DNA from: Candidatus Cacconaster scatequi
GTDB lineage: Bacteria; Bacteroidota; Bacteroidia; Bacteroidales; UBA932
NCBI GenBank assembly: GCA_018065305.1
Contig: JAGHTO010000023.1
Location: forward strand, 1 to 35,582
Length of the DNA: 35,582 nt
Reading direction: 5' to 3'
The position numbers and the translations under genes are program-made. Below the pieces are notes generated by a model. That model had not been told where the DNA came from, did no database searches, and was given only the letters and a program-made list of their open reading frames with translations. Shown piece after piece: positions 6,491 through 14,983 of this stretch. Within the stretch, counting starts at the first letter, position 1. Each line of letters opens with the position of its first letter.

Positions 6491-7729
6491 TCATTCAACC
6501 GTCATCCAACGGTTGAGAGTGCTGTTCGGAGTCTCGAGAACAAATTTGTAGAAACCTGTTTTTGGCAGTGTCTTCAGGTCGACGGTATATGATTCGTCCT
6601 CCGAGAGAGCCTTCCCCACTTCAATCCACTCATCCTTTCCACCTGCCTTGAAGTTGTTTGTCACAGAGGCGAGCACATTCACCTGCACACCCTTTTCCAG
6701 GCAGGTCCATTTCAGGTCAGCCTTTTCGTCATAAGGAAGTGCATCCATATCCATAATGTCGGCCTTGCCGTAGAAAGAAACTCCGTCCTGTTCGCGCTCG
6801 ACGTCTGAAGGAATCTCAAATCCCAGGAATCGGCAGATTGAGGGGGCGATATCGGTAATGGCGCTTTTCCCGCTCAGCATCCTGCCGTTCACAGGCTTGT
6901 TGACTGCGACCCAGGTTGTCCTTTCCCTTTCCGTCTGTCCTCCGTGGGAATGGCCGTCGACAGTGCGCCCGTGGTCCGTGGTAACGACGACCATCCAGTC
7001 CTCCCCGAACTTCTCACGACGGTATTTCACAGCATCCCACACCCTTTCCACCTGCTTGTCAGCCAGGCGGACGTACTGGTCGAACTTCTCACCATTTCCG
7101 AAGATATGTCCGGCATCATCGGTGTACCACAGATAGACCCAGCTCAAATCCGGAGCATTCTCCCTGATACATTCCGCCGCCCGTTCCGAGACATACTCGT
7201 CTATGTCGAATATACGGAGGTCATATTCCCTGCCGGGAAACTTCTCCTTGTCAAGTTCATACCCGTCGTAAACATAATCAAGTCTGACACCGCGTGTTTC
7301 AGCCTTGCCTTCCCCTATCAGCACCGTTCTGTTGTCAATCCAGCTTGAGAAGATGGCAGTGGTGACCTCCCTGTCCTGATCCTTTGCAATCCTGAATATT
7401 GTGGGATAATTGTAGTTGGGCGAAAGATTGTCATTCCCCGGGACATTGTGCTTGTTCAGCCAGGTGGCGGTAAGCAGGTCCGTATATCCCACGGCGGAGA
7501 TGGTTGGCGTCTCGTCATATCTCCCGACTGAACCGCCCACATAACTCCTACCGTACGCCCCCTCAGAAGCAATCTCCTGTATTGCAGGAAGATCAAGACG
7601 TTCCACCATATCTGAAGGAACGCCGTCAATTATGATATAGACCGCCTTCTTCGGACCGGAAGTCGACTGACTGCAGGAAGAAAGCAAAGCGACAAGGCCT
7701 ACTATCAGAATCAAACCGTAATTACGCAT
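6491..7729 (-). CDS. Lipoprotein of the alkaline phosphatase / type I phosphodiesterase superfamily
   Basis: 412 residues. The N-terminus is a lipoprotein signal with lipobox LSSC (Cys19). The core is an alkaline-phosphatase-superfamily fold: metal site IIIDG (Asp35), a Thr/Ser-rich nucleophile segment TPTISAVGYT (about 74-83), a mid-protein WYTDDAGH and the metal motif TTDHGRTVDGHSHGG. This resembles nucleotide pyrophosphatase/phosphodiesterases or sugar-phosphate transferases rather than classic PhoA. The substrate is unknown. The C-terminal 100 residues look like a small beta-rich domain. It begins ten bases after the fused batD-batE stop, in the same direction, so it is probably the last gene of the bat transcript; a role there is inference. 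Confidence 0.85.
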   Translation of the reverse strand: MRNYGLILIVGLVALLSSCSQSTSGPKKAVYIIIDGVPSDMVERLDLPAIQEIASEGAYGRSYVGGSVGRYDETPTISAVGYTDLLTATWLNKHNVPGNDNLSPNYNYPTIFRIAKDQDREVTTAIFSSWIDNRTVLIGEGKAETRGVRLDYVYDGYELDKEKFPGREYDLRIFDIDEYVSERAAECIRENAPDLSWVYLWYTDDAGHIFGNGEKFDQYVRLADKQVERVWDAVKYRREKFGEDWMVVVTTDHGRTVDGHSHGGQTERERTTWVAVNKPVNGRMLSGKSAITDIAPSICRFLGFEIPSDVEREQDGVSFYGKADIMDMDALPYDEKADLKWTCLEKGVQVNVLASVTNNFKAGGKDEWIEVGKALSEDESYTVDLKTLPKTGFYKFVLETPNSTLNRWMTVE

Positions 7730-7739
7730 ATACGAACAA

Positions 7740-10349
7740 TCAGATATTCTCTAAAGTGGATGTTGACAGCCAGCCCTGACGTCCGTCCGCTATTTCAATT
7801 CTGGTCCATTCTCCGACCTGATCCAGCAGTTTGACCTTCGTGCCTTCGTGGAGGACGAAGATTGCATTGCCGCCGTTCGACGGAGAGCTCTTCACGGAAC
7901 TTACCGGAGTCACCACAATGGCACATTCCGCCTCAACCGCACTGTTCTTGAGCGAGATGGAGAAGATGAACGAAGTAATTGCAAACAGAAGCGCGACTGC
8001 CGCCAATATGAATGCTGTCTTGCGGGTGCGCCCGATATGAGCCATCTTGAAAACAAGAAGAAGGAGCGCGCACAATGCCACAAGCCCCAAGGAGAGGAAT
8101 GCCCAGCCATCAGCGCTGAATATATATCCCACATTGCGGACTTTTGAAGCCAGGATAAACTCCGGAACTGCTTCTATCTTGTCCAGGGTGAACTGATTTG
8201 CCACGGCCAGGTTGTTCGTGGCATCGGAATGTCCGGGATCAAGCTTCAGCGCCTTCTCATAATAGAGGATTGCGTGAGCGTTGTCCCCCATCTTGAAATA
8301 AGCATTCCCCATATTGAAACAGAGGTCAGCGCTCTCATAACCCGCCTCCTCTATTTCACTGTAGGCATCCAGAGCCTGCTGCCAGTTGCCGGCCGCATAA
8401 GCCTCATTCGCCTGATTCCAGATTTCGCCGGTTCCGGTGGCGGAAGCCGGTAGAGCCAGTAAAAGCAATGCCGCAACGGCAGATGCCGCGGCCGCCTTTC
8501 CGTTATGTTTCCTGTTGGTTTTCACTTCACTTTCCAATTGAGATATGACCCGTACCGCCTCATTATATTCGTTCTGCATCTGTATCGCGCCGTTATCAGG
8601 TGAATAACGCGCGAATTCGCACTTGTCCACAAGCTCCGTGAAAGCGGCGATGCTCTCCTGAGAAACACCTCTTTCTGCAAGTCCCTCCCCGATACGTTCC
8701 CTTGATAGTTCTGCTGCAGAAATGGAAAGTTTGTCGGAGACATATCCAATGAGAGCTTTGTGCAGTTCCTCATAATAGGCTCCACTGAGGCCCTTTGAGA
8801 GGAAGTCCTTCGCAGTGCGGAGCTTTGCCCTGGCAAGTTTGTTGGCCTTGCGGTTCCTGCTCCCCACGACGTCGGCACGACGTCCCTCGGCAAACCTGAG
8901 AAGCCACAATGCCACGAAATAGAGAACGGCAACGAGCAGAAGCGCCCCGTAATAGAACAGGGAACCGGCGAAGAAATGGCCGCTCCGTTTGAGGTTTCCA
9001 TCACCGAGATGGATATAGCGGATATCTTCCTTCAGATTCTTGACCCCCTGGCGGTTGACTCCCGCAACAGCGACTCCTCCGCCCTCTATCTCCTCACCTT
9101 TTTCTATCTTGACGGGTATTTCGGATGTCGAGACGGTCACATAGCCGCCCTTGGAAATGTCATAATATGAATATTGTATCGAAGGAATCACAAAATCCCC
9201 GTGACTGCGCGAGATGAAAGGATATTCGAAGGTCTTGCCCCCCTCCGTCCCATTGGAAGATACATTTTCGGTGGATTTGAGGTCATACACCTCGAAATCC
9301 GAAGGAAAATCCACCTTGGGAGCCTCAAGCATCGAGACATTGCCGTTTCCGGTCACCTTCACAATCAAAGAGACAGCCTCATTGGATTTGATGTCCTTCT
9401 TGCTCAGGGATGCACTTATGGAGTACTTTCCCACCCCACCTCCGAAAGATGCAGGAGCCCCGGCGGGCAGTTCGCTGACCTTGACTTTTATCTCCGGAGT
9501 CGTGAGACGTTTGCGTATTGTCTGATAGTTGTCGAAGAAATCATCGAAAATCGACCTTGGAGCCGAGGATGCGGCACGAACCCTTATCTGACAGACCATC
9601 TCCGCAGGGTCGATGACAAGTGTACCGCTCTGCTGGGGTATCAGCATATATTTGCGAATGAGAGCACTGTTGTAGATGGTTCCGTTCACATTCTCGCGAT
9701 TGAACTCAAGATTGTTCACGGAAGCCGTCTCCTTGCTCCAGAAACCGTTGAACGTAGGGAACTTGACATCTTCAAAACCGGCAATGTCGGTACGGGTATA
9801 AATCTTCAACGTCGCAGTGATGGGTTCCCCCTTGACTGCGGAAGTCTTGCTCAGTGAAAGTTTCAGGAATATATCTCCGTTTGAAACGGTGCCTGTCGAC
9901 TGGACAGTTCCGGCTGACGCATCCGGTGACGATGACCCGCCCCCCTGAGGAGCGGATGTTGCAGCCTCTTCCTGCGAGGCGACAACCTCTATCGTGAATC
10001 CCTTTGAAGAGCACTCCTTCTTATCAACTTTGGCGGTTGCTCCGCTTATGGTGAACACCCCCTCCTTGACAGGCTGAAGAAGATATGTGACGGTTTCCTG
10101 ATGGGAAGATGTTCTTTTTCCGTTCACGATATTGGTGCTTGACATAGAACCTCTCTGCGGCCCCCAGACAACGCTGAAATCCGATGTCCCCGGCCAGTCG
10201 AAATCCGCCATCTTTCCGTCAGCCGTAAACACGACACGAAAAGTCTCATCCATTGAAACAACCCTCGGTGCATCGACAGTCAATGTCTGGGCAATGGCGC
10301 ATACACCTGAAATGAAGAAAAAGACGAATGATGCAAATATCCTTTTCAT
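7740..10349 (-). CDS. batD-batE: Fused BatD-BatE aerotolerance protein
   Basis: 869 residues, one uninterrupted frame. Residues 1-20 are a signal peptide. Residues about 21-430 are the periplasmic Ig-like BatD region (VDAPRVVSMDETFRV; SLSKTSAVKGEPITA; SISASLSKKDIKSNEAV). A membrane helix (about 457-487) and a cytosolic helical segment (to about 610) complete BatD. A second hydrophobic helix (618-637, ending ALPASATG) looks like a former BatE signal peptide. TPR repeats (640-720), two membrane helices (746-768 and 779-800) and a C-terminal SH3b domain (806-869) complete BatE. In Bacteroides these are normally described as separate genes. The gene lies seven bases after batC. A frameshift artefact is unlikely because both halves read cleanly in one frame. 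Confidence 0.9.
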   Translation of the reverse strand: MKRIFASFVFFFISGVCAIAQTLTVDAPRVVSMDETFRVVFTADGKMADFDWPGTSDFSVVWGPQRGSMSSTNIVNGKRTSSHQETVTYLLQPVKEGVFTISGATAKVDKKECSSKGFTIEVVASQEEAATSAPQGGGSSSPDASAGTVQSTGTVSNGDIFLKLSLSKTSAVKGEPITATLKIYTRTDIAGFEDVKFPTFNGFWSKETASVNNLEFNRENVNGTIYNSALIRKYMLIPQQSGTLVIDPAEMVCQIRVRAASSAPRSIFDDFFDNYQTIRKRLTTPEIKVKVSELPAGAPASFGGGVGKYSISASLSKKDIKSNEAVSLIVKVTGNGNVSMLEAPKVDFPSDFEVYDLKSTENVSSNGTEGGKTFEYPFISRSHGDFVIPSIQYSYYDISKGGYVTVSTSEIPVKIEKGEEIEGGGVAVAGVNRQGVKNLKEDIRYIHLGDGNLKRSGHFFAGSLFYYGALLLVAVLYFVALWLLRFAEGRRADVVGSRNRKANKLARAKLRTAKDFLSKGLSGAYYEELHKALIGYVSDKLSISAAELSRERIGEGLAERGVSQESIAAFTELVDKCEFARYSPDNGAIQMQNEYNEAVRVISQLESEVKTNRKHNGKAAAASAVAALLLLALPASATGTGEIWNQANEAYAAGNWQQALDAYSEIEEAGYESADLCFNMGNAYFKMGDNAHAILYYEKALKLDPGHSDATNNLAVANQFTLDKIEAVPEFILASKVRNVGYIFSADGWAFLSLGLVALCALLLLVFKMAHIGRTRKTAFILAAVALLFAITSFIFSISLKNSAVEAECAIVVTPVSSVKSSPSNGGNAIFVLHEGTKVKLLDQVGEWTRIEIADGRQGWLSTSTLENI

Positions 10350-10356
10350 ATCTTTC

Positions 10357-11136
10357 CTACCAATTCTTTTCTTTCTGTTTTGAGCGCATCTGCAGCGCTT
10401 TCTCTTTCTTGACCTTCTCCTGCGTATCCTTCTCCTGATCCTGAATTGCCTGCAGCATCTGCTGTGCGGCCTGCGGACTTATCTTGGGCTGCTGCCCCTG
10501 CTGATTCTGGTTCTGGTCCTGATTTTGATTTTGATTTTGATCTTGATCTTGATCTTGATTCTGCTTATCCTGTTGATCCTGGTTCTGCTTATCTTGCTGA
10601 TCCTGCTGGTCTTGATTGTCCTGCTTGTCCTGCTGATCTTGGTTCTGGTCCTGATTTTGGTCTTGATTCTGGTTCTGGTCCTGGTTCTGCTGGTCCTGGT
10701 TCTGCTGGTCCTCCAGCATCTTCTGAGCGTATGCCAGATTGGCCTTTGTCTCCATATCGCCGGGCCGGCGTCTCAACGCATTCTTATAGGCTTCGATTGC
10801 CTTCTGATACTCCTTGTGAGCCAGAAGGGAGTTGCCCAGATTATGGTACAGGTCGGCGCCATGCTCCCCCTTGGCGAGAGAATCGGCTGCTGCGGAATAA
10901 TATTTTTCGGCTTCACCGTAATTCTCCATCCTGAAATAAGTGTTGCCCAGATTATAGTCCGCCACGACACTCGTCGAATCTGCGACAAGCGCCTTCTTGT
11001 AATTGATTTCAGCCTCGTCAAAGCGGGACTTCCTGAAGTCTCTGTTCCCCTTGCGGACACTCCCCCTCTCAGTCTGGGCGCCGCAAACGGCGCAGACAGA
11101 GAACAGAACAACCAGAATGACCGTTATCTTTTTCAT
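10357..11136 (-). CDS. batC: BatC, TPR protein with Q/N/D repeat tract
   Basis: 259 residues. A signal peptide (residues 1-20, ending VCGAQ) is followed by TPR repeats (about 28-140: NYKKALVADSTSVVADYNLGNTYF, and YHNLGNSLLAHKEYQKAIEAYKNAL). Then comes a 75-residue tract of Gln with Asn, Asp and a few Lys (143-217), and a charged helical C-terminus (EKDTQEKVKKEKALQM). BatC is thought to act in the periplasm with BatA and BatB. The ATG overlaps the batB stop by four bases, so translation is probably coupled. The low-complexity tract likely serves as a flexible linker or interaction arm, and its length is likely to vary among strains. Confidence 0.9.
   Translation of the reverse strand: MKKITVILVVLFSVCAVCGAQTERGSVRKGNRDFRKSRFDEAEINYKKALVADSTSVVADYNLGNTYFRMENYGEAEKYYSAAADSLAKGEHGADLYHNLGNSLLAHKEYQKAIEAYKNALRRRPGDMETKANLAYAQKMLEDQQNQDQQNQDQNQNQDQNQDQNQDQQDKQDNQDQQDQQDKQNQDQQDKQNQDQDQDQNQNQNQDQNQNQQGQQPKISPQAAQQMLQAIQDQEKDTQEKVKKEKALQMRSKQKEKNW
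10486..10710 (-). repeat. Low-complexity tandem tract encoding Q-N/Q-D repeats in batC
   Basis: The coding strand is built from 6-bp units of CAR followed by GAY or AAY, giving QD and QN dipeptides, with AAG interruptions giving QDK. Several identical units sit side by side near 10525-10560. Because units are multiples of three, gain or loss of a unit keeps the reading frame. Confidence 0.85.
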
Positions 11137-12143
11137 ACTCTGTCCTTGAACAATTTATGTTTCAACCTGTTGTCGGATACCAGCATCTCAAGAATGAGGA
11201 AAAACAGCGCTATGGCGAACAGATACATATACTGTTCGTTGAAATCCTCAAACACCAATGACTGGAACTGCTCCTTGTCCATCTCCCGTATATCGTCAAT
11301 GATGGGGTTCAGTCCGAATTCGCTGTTGCCGGCCCTTACATACTTTCCTCCTCCGATTCCAGCTATCTCCTGAAGTACCGCCTCATCCAGACGGGATACC
11401 ACAATCTCGCCGTTGGAGTCCTTCATCAGTTCGCCATTCTTCGGAATGGGCTTGCCCTGCGGAGAACCGACTCCGATGCAGTATATCCTTATCCCTTCAT
11501 CGGCAATTGCCTGAGCGGCGGCCTGAACGTCACCCTCGTGGTCCTCACCGTCAGTTATGAGGATAATCGCGCGGGAGCGGGAACTCTGAGTGCTGAAACT
11601 CCTTGCGGAAGATGTAAGAGCCTCTGCAAGAGCCGTTCCCTGGACCGGAACACTTTCCGTATTTATACTGCTCAGAAATATCTTTGCGGATACGTAATCC
11701 GCCGTAATGGGCAGCTGGACAAAGGACTGCCCTGCAAAAACGACGAGACCGATGCGGTCTCCGGCCAACTTGTCCACTATTCTGGAGATGGCCAGTTTCG
11801 AACGTTCGAGACGGTTCGGAGAATAATCCTCCGCAAGCATCGAGTTGGAAACGTCAAGAGCAATCATTATTTCAGAGCCCTGGGTCTGGTGCTCCTTCAG
11901 ACGGGCTCCCAACTGAGGACGTGTCAGTCCCAGCGTGAAGAAGAGCCAGGCCACTGCCAGAAGGCTCACTTTCAGCCACCCCTTGGCCGTGGAGGCAGTC
12001 GGCATAAGCCGCTGTACCAGAGCGGGGTCCCCTATCTTTGAAATCCTCTTCCGCCTCACAGCGAGATATACCGCGTAGAACACGAACAGCAGCGGTACAA
12101 TCAGCAGCAGTATCAGATATTGAGCTTGTGCCAGATGTAACAT
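11133..12143 (-). CDS. batB: BatB, membrane VWA-domain protein
   Basis: 336 residues. Two N-terminal membrane helices (about 8-28 and 58-74) and one C-terminal helix (about 308-325) flank a von Willebrand factor A domain. The metal-ion-dependent adhesion site is intact: DVSNS at 97-101, a Thr in GTALAEALTS and the Asp of ITDGED. The C-terminal helices would anchor the domain at the inner membrane, where it may recruit partners via the metal site. The start codon overlaps the batA stop by one base (TAATG). AGGAGGT lies nine bases upstream but is also the sense codons for two arginines of BatA. It is closely related to BatA, as in other Bat operons. Confidence 0.93.
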   Translation of the reverse strand: MLHLAQAQYLILLLIVPLLFVFYAVYLAVRRKRISKIGDPALVQRLMPTASTAKGWLKVSLLAVAWLFFTLGLTRPQLGARLKEHQTQGSEIMIALDVSNSMLAEDYSPNRLERSKLAISRIVDKLAGDRIGLVVFAGQSFVQLPITADYVSAKIFLSSINTESVPVQGTALAEALTSSARSFSTQSSRSRAIILITDGEDHEGDVQAAAQAIADEGIRIYCIGVGSPQGKPIPKNGELMKDSNGEIVVSRLDEAVLQEIAGIGGGKYVRAGNSEFGLNPIIDDIREMDKEQFQSLVFEDFNEQYMYLFAIALFFLILEMLVSDNRLKHKLFKDRV

Positions 12144-13135
12144 TACGGTAACCTCCTGATAATAAAGAATCTGAACAAAATCTCAAGCAGCAGGGCCGCA
12201 AGGGCTATCAGCGCATATCTCATAAACAGTTCGCTGTAGACGGGGAAACTGTCCACTGAAGTGAGAGTCTTCTCCATTTCGTTGATTTCAGAGTAAATCT
12301 CCATCAGTTTGGTATTGTCCGTAGCACGGAAATACTTTCCTCCGGTTCCTTCGGCTATCTGCTTGAGGAGATTTTCGTCAATTTCAACCTTCATATTCTG
12401 GAGCTGCACTCCCCAAGGTGTCATTACTGGATATGGCGCCTCTCCAAGAGCTCCAACTCCGATGGTATATACCCTCACGCCGTATGTCTTGGCTATCTCG
12501 GCGGCCATCAGTGGACTCACCTCGCCGCAATTGTTCACACCGTCCGTAAGCAGAATCACCACCTTGCTCTTCGCGTCCGAATCCTTGAGCCTCGCCACGG
12601 CTGTAGCCAATCCGTTTCCGATTGCAGTGCCGTCATCTATCAGACCGGTCTCAATCTCCTTCATCAGATTGATGAGCGTAGCCCTGTCCGTCGTCAGAGG
12701 AGACTGGGTAAAACTTTCACCGGCAAAGACAGCTATGCCGATACGGTCGCTGGGACGGCTTGCTATGAACTCTATCGCTATGTCCTTGGCGGCCCCGATA
12801 CGGTCGGGATTGAAGTCCCTGGCAAGCATTGAAGTAGACACGTCAAGCGTCAGGACAATGTCGATGCCTTCCGTGTCAACTCTGTCAAAGGATTCCGAAC
12901 TGCGCGGACGGGCGATGGCGACGATTATGGCGGCAACCGCGATGCAGCGCAGGATGAACGGGATGTGACGGCATGCCGCCTTTATTCCGGAACTCCACCT
13001 GCCGGTGCGGTAGGGAGTGATGTCGGAAACCGTCAGATACGGAGTCCGGTTCCTCAACTCGCGATAGACATACAACGCTATCAACGGAATGAGGATAAAC
13101 TCAAGATACAATAGATGAGGGTATTCGAAAAACAT
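12143..13135 (-). CDS. batA: BatA, membrane VWA-domain protein
   Basis: 330 residues from the ATG at 13135, preferred over a GTG one codon upstream because it overlaps the preceding stop by one base (TGATG) and sits below an AAGGAGG. Helices near 8-25 and 58-75 precede a VWA domain with DVSTS (about 98-102), the Thr of GTAIGNGLATAV and the Asp of LLTDGVNN, so metal binding should be intact. A C-terminal helix ends the protein (ALIALAALLLEILFRFFI). BatA is the first VWA protein of the aerotolerance set and is thought to be a substrate or partner of the MoxR ATPase. Confidence 0.93.
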   Translation of the reverse strand: MFFEYPHLLYLEFILIPLIALYVYRELRNRTPYLTVSDITPYRTGRWSSGIKAACRHIPFILRCIAVAAIIVAIARPRSSESFDRVDTEGIDIVLTLDVSTSMLARDFNPDRIGAAKDIAIEFIASRPSDRIGIAVFAGESFTQSPLTTDRATLINLMKEIETGLIDDGTAIGNGLATAVARLKDSDAKSKVVILLTDGVNNCGEVSPLMAAEIAKTYGVRVYTIGVGALGEAPYPVMTPWGVQLQNMKVEIDENLLKQIAEGTGGKYFRATDNTKLMEIYSEINEMEKTLTSVDSFPVYSELFMRYALIALAALLLEILFRFFIIRRLP

Positions 13136-14091
13136 CACTTCTCCTCCTTGCTGTCAGCCTCGATCTGCTGCATATACGTTTCGTTCACAAATTTTATCGC
13201 CGTAGGCACGGCCTCCTCGTTTTCAAGGTCCGAAGCGTTGTGCTTGGCGAATTTCACATAATCGGCCGTCTCGAAAAGTTCCTGCACCTTGGCGTAGAGA
13301 GCCTGTTCAATGCCCTTGTCCTTCAGGTCATCGAAAATCTCGGCGGAAGTGCTTTCAAGAGCCGATATGTCATATCTCTCCGAAATATACAGTCTCAGCG
13401 TGTCAGTGACAGCCGTATAGAACTGCTTCTGCTTGTCATTCTGCCACAGTTTCTGGGACCTTATCCTGTCAAGCGAACGCAAAGCCACAATATGCGGCGG
13501 GTCCTTTACCACGGGCTTGCCGAAGAGTGACGTATTTTCACGACGGGCCTTGACAAGGCGGATTATCAGGAATACCAGGGCCGCCGCAAAAAGCGCCAGT
13601 CCGACCCAGATGAATATCTCCTTCGGAGTAAGGGGGTACCTTATCTGCCCCTTGATATCGTATGGCTTGAAAGTGGCGGTATCGACAGGAATTGTGGTCA
13701 CTTCCATTACAGGAGAGTCGAAAATAACCGTATCGACGCTTCCGTCAGCGTGTCCGATTGCCGTCACCAATGGAGGCAGGAAATAGCTTCCGCTGTCGAA
13801 AGCGGTCAGAATCGCTGTTCCACGGACATTTACGACTCCTTTTTTCTGAGAAACAGTGTCAAACGTCATCGGGGAGATTGTCTCCACCCCCGGAGCGGGC
13901 TGGTCATCCGGTTTCTCGACAAAGAACTCATCACCTTCCCGGAATGAGAGGTCAATCACCCATTCTATCTGATCCCCGATCAGCATAGTATCACGGCTAA
14001 TTCTTGTGGTCGGCTTTGCGCCTTCCTGTGCAAAGACCTGACAAGTCAGACCGGCAGACAAAAGCAAAATCAATATCAATATCCTTTTCAT
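13135..14091 (-). CDS. BatD-like membrane protein of the bat operon
   Basis: 318 residues. Signal peptide MKRILILILLLSAGLTCQVF, an exported beta-rich region (about 22-155), a membrane helix (about 163-180, IFIWVGLALFAAALVFLII) and a cytosolic helical domain rich in charged residues. The helical part (FYTAVTDTLRLYISERYDISALESTSAEIF) resembles the region after the membrane helix of BatD (YEELHKALIGYVSDKLSISAAELS). So this appears to be a short BatD relative placed between the DUF58 and batA genes. Its overlap with batA (one base) and one-base gap after DUF58 indicate tight coupling. No named family was recognised with certainty. Confidence 0.75.
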   Translation of the reverse strand: MKRILILILLLSAGLTCQVFAQEGAKPTTRISRDTMLIGDQIEWVIDLSFREGDEFFVEKPDDQPAPGVETISPMTFDTVSQKKGVVNVRGTAILTAFDSGSYFLPPLVTAIGHADGSVDTVIFDSPVMEVTTIPVDTATFKPYDIKGQIRYPLTPKEIFIWVGLALFAAALVFLIIRLVKARRENTSLFGKPVVKDPPHIVALRSLDRIRSQKLWQNDKQKQFYTAVTDTLRLYISERYDISALESTSAEIFDDLKDKGIEQALYAKVQELFETADYVKFAKHNASDLENEEAVPTAIKFVNETYMQQIEADSKEEK

Positions 14092-14092
14092 C

Positions 14093-14977
14093 CTATGCCC
14101 TGCTTTTGAAAAAAGTAATCAGCTCCTTGACGTAATCCTGCTGAGTGCTGATTGTGACGGAATCTATCTTGTATCTGTGCATCAACTGCCTCGTATGTTC
14201 GCAGGATGCCCTGTTCCAGTCCGCAAAGGACTTTCTCAACGAGGCGGAAGATGTGTCGACCCAGGTAGCCGCTCCCGTTTCTCCGTCCCTGACCTTCACA
14301 AGGCCGATATCCGGAATGGCGCGCTCCATAGGGTCATAAACGTTTATCGCACTGATATCGTGTCTGTTCACCGCTATCTTTACGGCATCTTCGTAATGGG
14401 GTCTGCCGGCTGCGTCCGTATCCATGAAATCGGACAGGAGGAATGCCGTGCAGCGGCGCTTGATGGCATTGGTCAGATATTGCAGCGCCACACTGATGTC
14501 CGTGCCCTTTTCCTCCGGTTCGAACTCCACCAGTTCCCTGATGATGCGGAGAAGATGGCTTCTGCCTTTCTTAGGCGGAATGAACTTTTCGACCTTGCTG
14601 CTGAAAAAGAGAGCCCCCACCTTGTCGTTGTTCGCAGAGGCGGAGAAAGAGAGGACAGCTGCTATCTCCGCAATCAGATCCTTCTTCATCTCCCCTCTCG
14701 TGCCGAAAAACCGGGAGCCGCTCACGTCCACGAGAAGCATCACCGTCATCTCGCGCTCCTCCTCGAACACCTTGATGTAAGGAGCGCGCAGACGTGCGGT
14801 TACGTTCCAGTCCATATTGCGGACATCGTCACCGTACTGATATTCACGCACCTCACTGAAGGCCATACCCCTCCCCTTGAACGCCGAATGATATTCACCG
14901 GCGAATATCTGGTGGGACAGGGCCTTGGTCCTGATCTCAATCTTGCGAACTTTTTTCAGAAGGTCTGTTTCCATCAC
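14093..14977 (-). CDS. DUF58 domain protein
   Basis: 294 residues; the ATG at 14974 is an equal alternative. The family signature is present: GEYHSAFKGRGMAFSEVREYQYGDDVRNMDWNVTAR in parts (about residues 27-62), then a VWA-like fold starting VMLLVDVSGS (about 79-88). DUF58 proteins are typically encoded directly after MoxR ATPases and before VWA genes. They are presumed cytoplasmic adaptors in MoxR-dependent assembly, but the biochemical role is not established. The gene starts six bases after the moxR stop. Confidence 0.9.
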   Translation of the reverse strand: MMETDLLKKVRKIEIRTKALSHQIFAGEYHSAFKGRGMAFSEVREYQYGDDVRNMDWNVTARLRAPYIKVFEEEREMTVMLLVDVSGSRFFGTRGEMKKDLIAEIAAVLSFSASANNDKVGALFFSSKVEKFIPPKKGRSHLLRIIRELVEFEPEEKGTDISVALQYLTNAIKRRCTAFLLSDFMDTDAAGRPHYEDAVKIAVNRHDISAINVYDPMERAIPDIGLVKVRDGETGAATWVDTSSASLRKSFADWNRASCEHTRQLMHRYKIDSVTISTQQDYVKELITFFKSRA

Positions 14978-14983
14978 ACTCTA

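Noticed and set aside
10486-10710. Possible CRISPR array
   Set aside because: The repeats are 6-bp coding units without spacers; no cas genes are present.
10525-11373. Long plus-strand frame encoding repeated Ile-Leu residues
   Set aside because: It is the antisense shadow of the batC Q/N/D tract; the product has no fold and the opposite frame encodes a clear TPR protein.
12141-13148. Shine-Dalgarno-like AAGGAGG before batA and AGGAGGT before batB as signs of special regulation
   Set aside because: Both are made by Lys/Glu or Arg codons at the end of the upstream gene, so selection for ribosome binding cannot be separated from coding.
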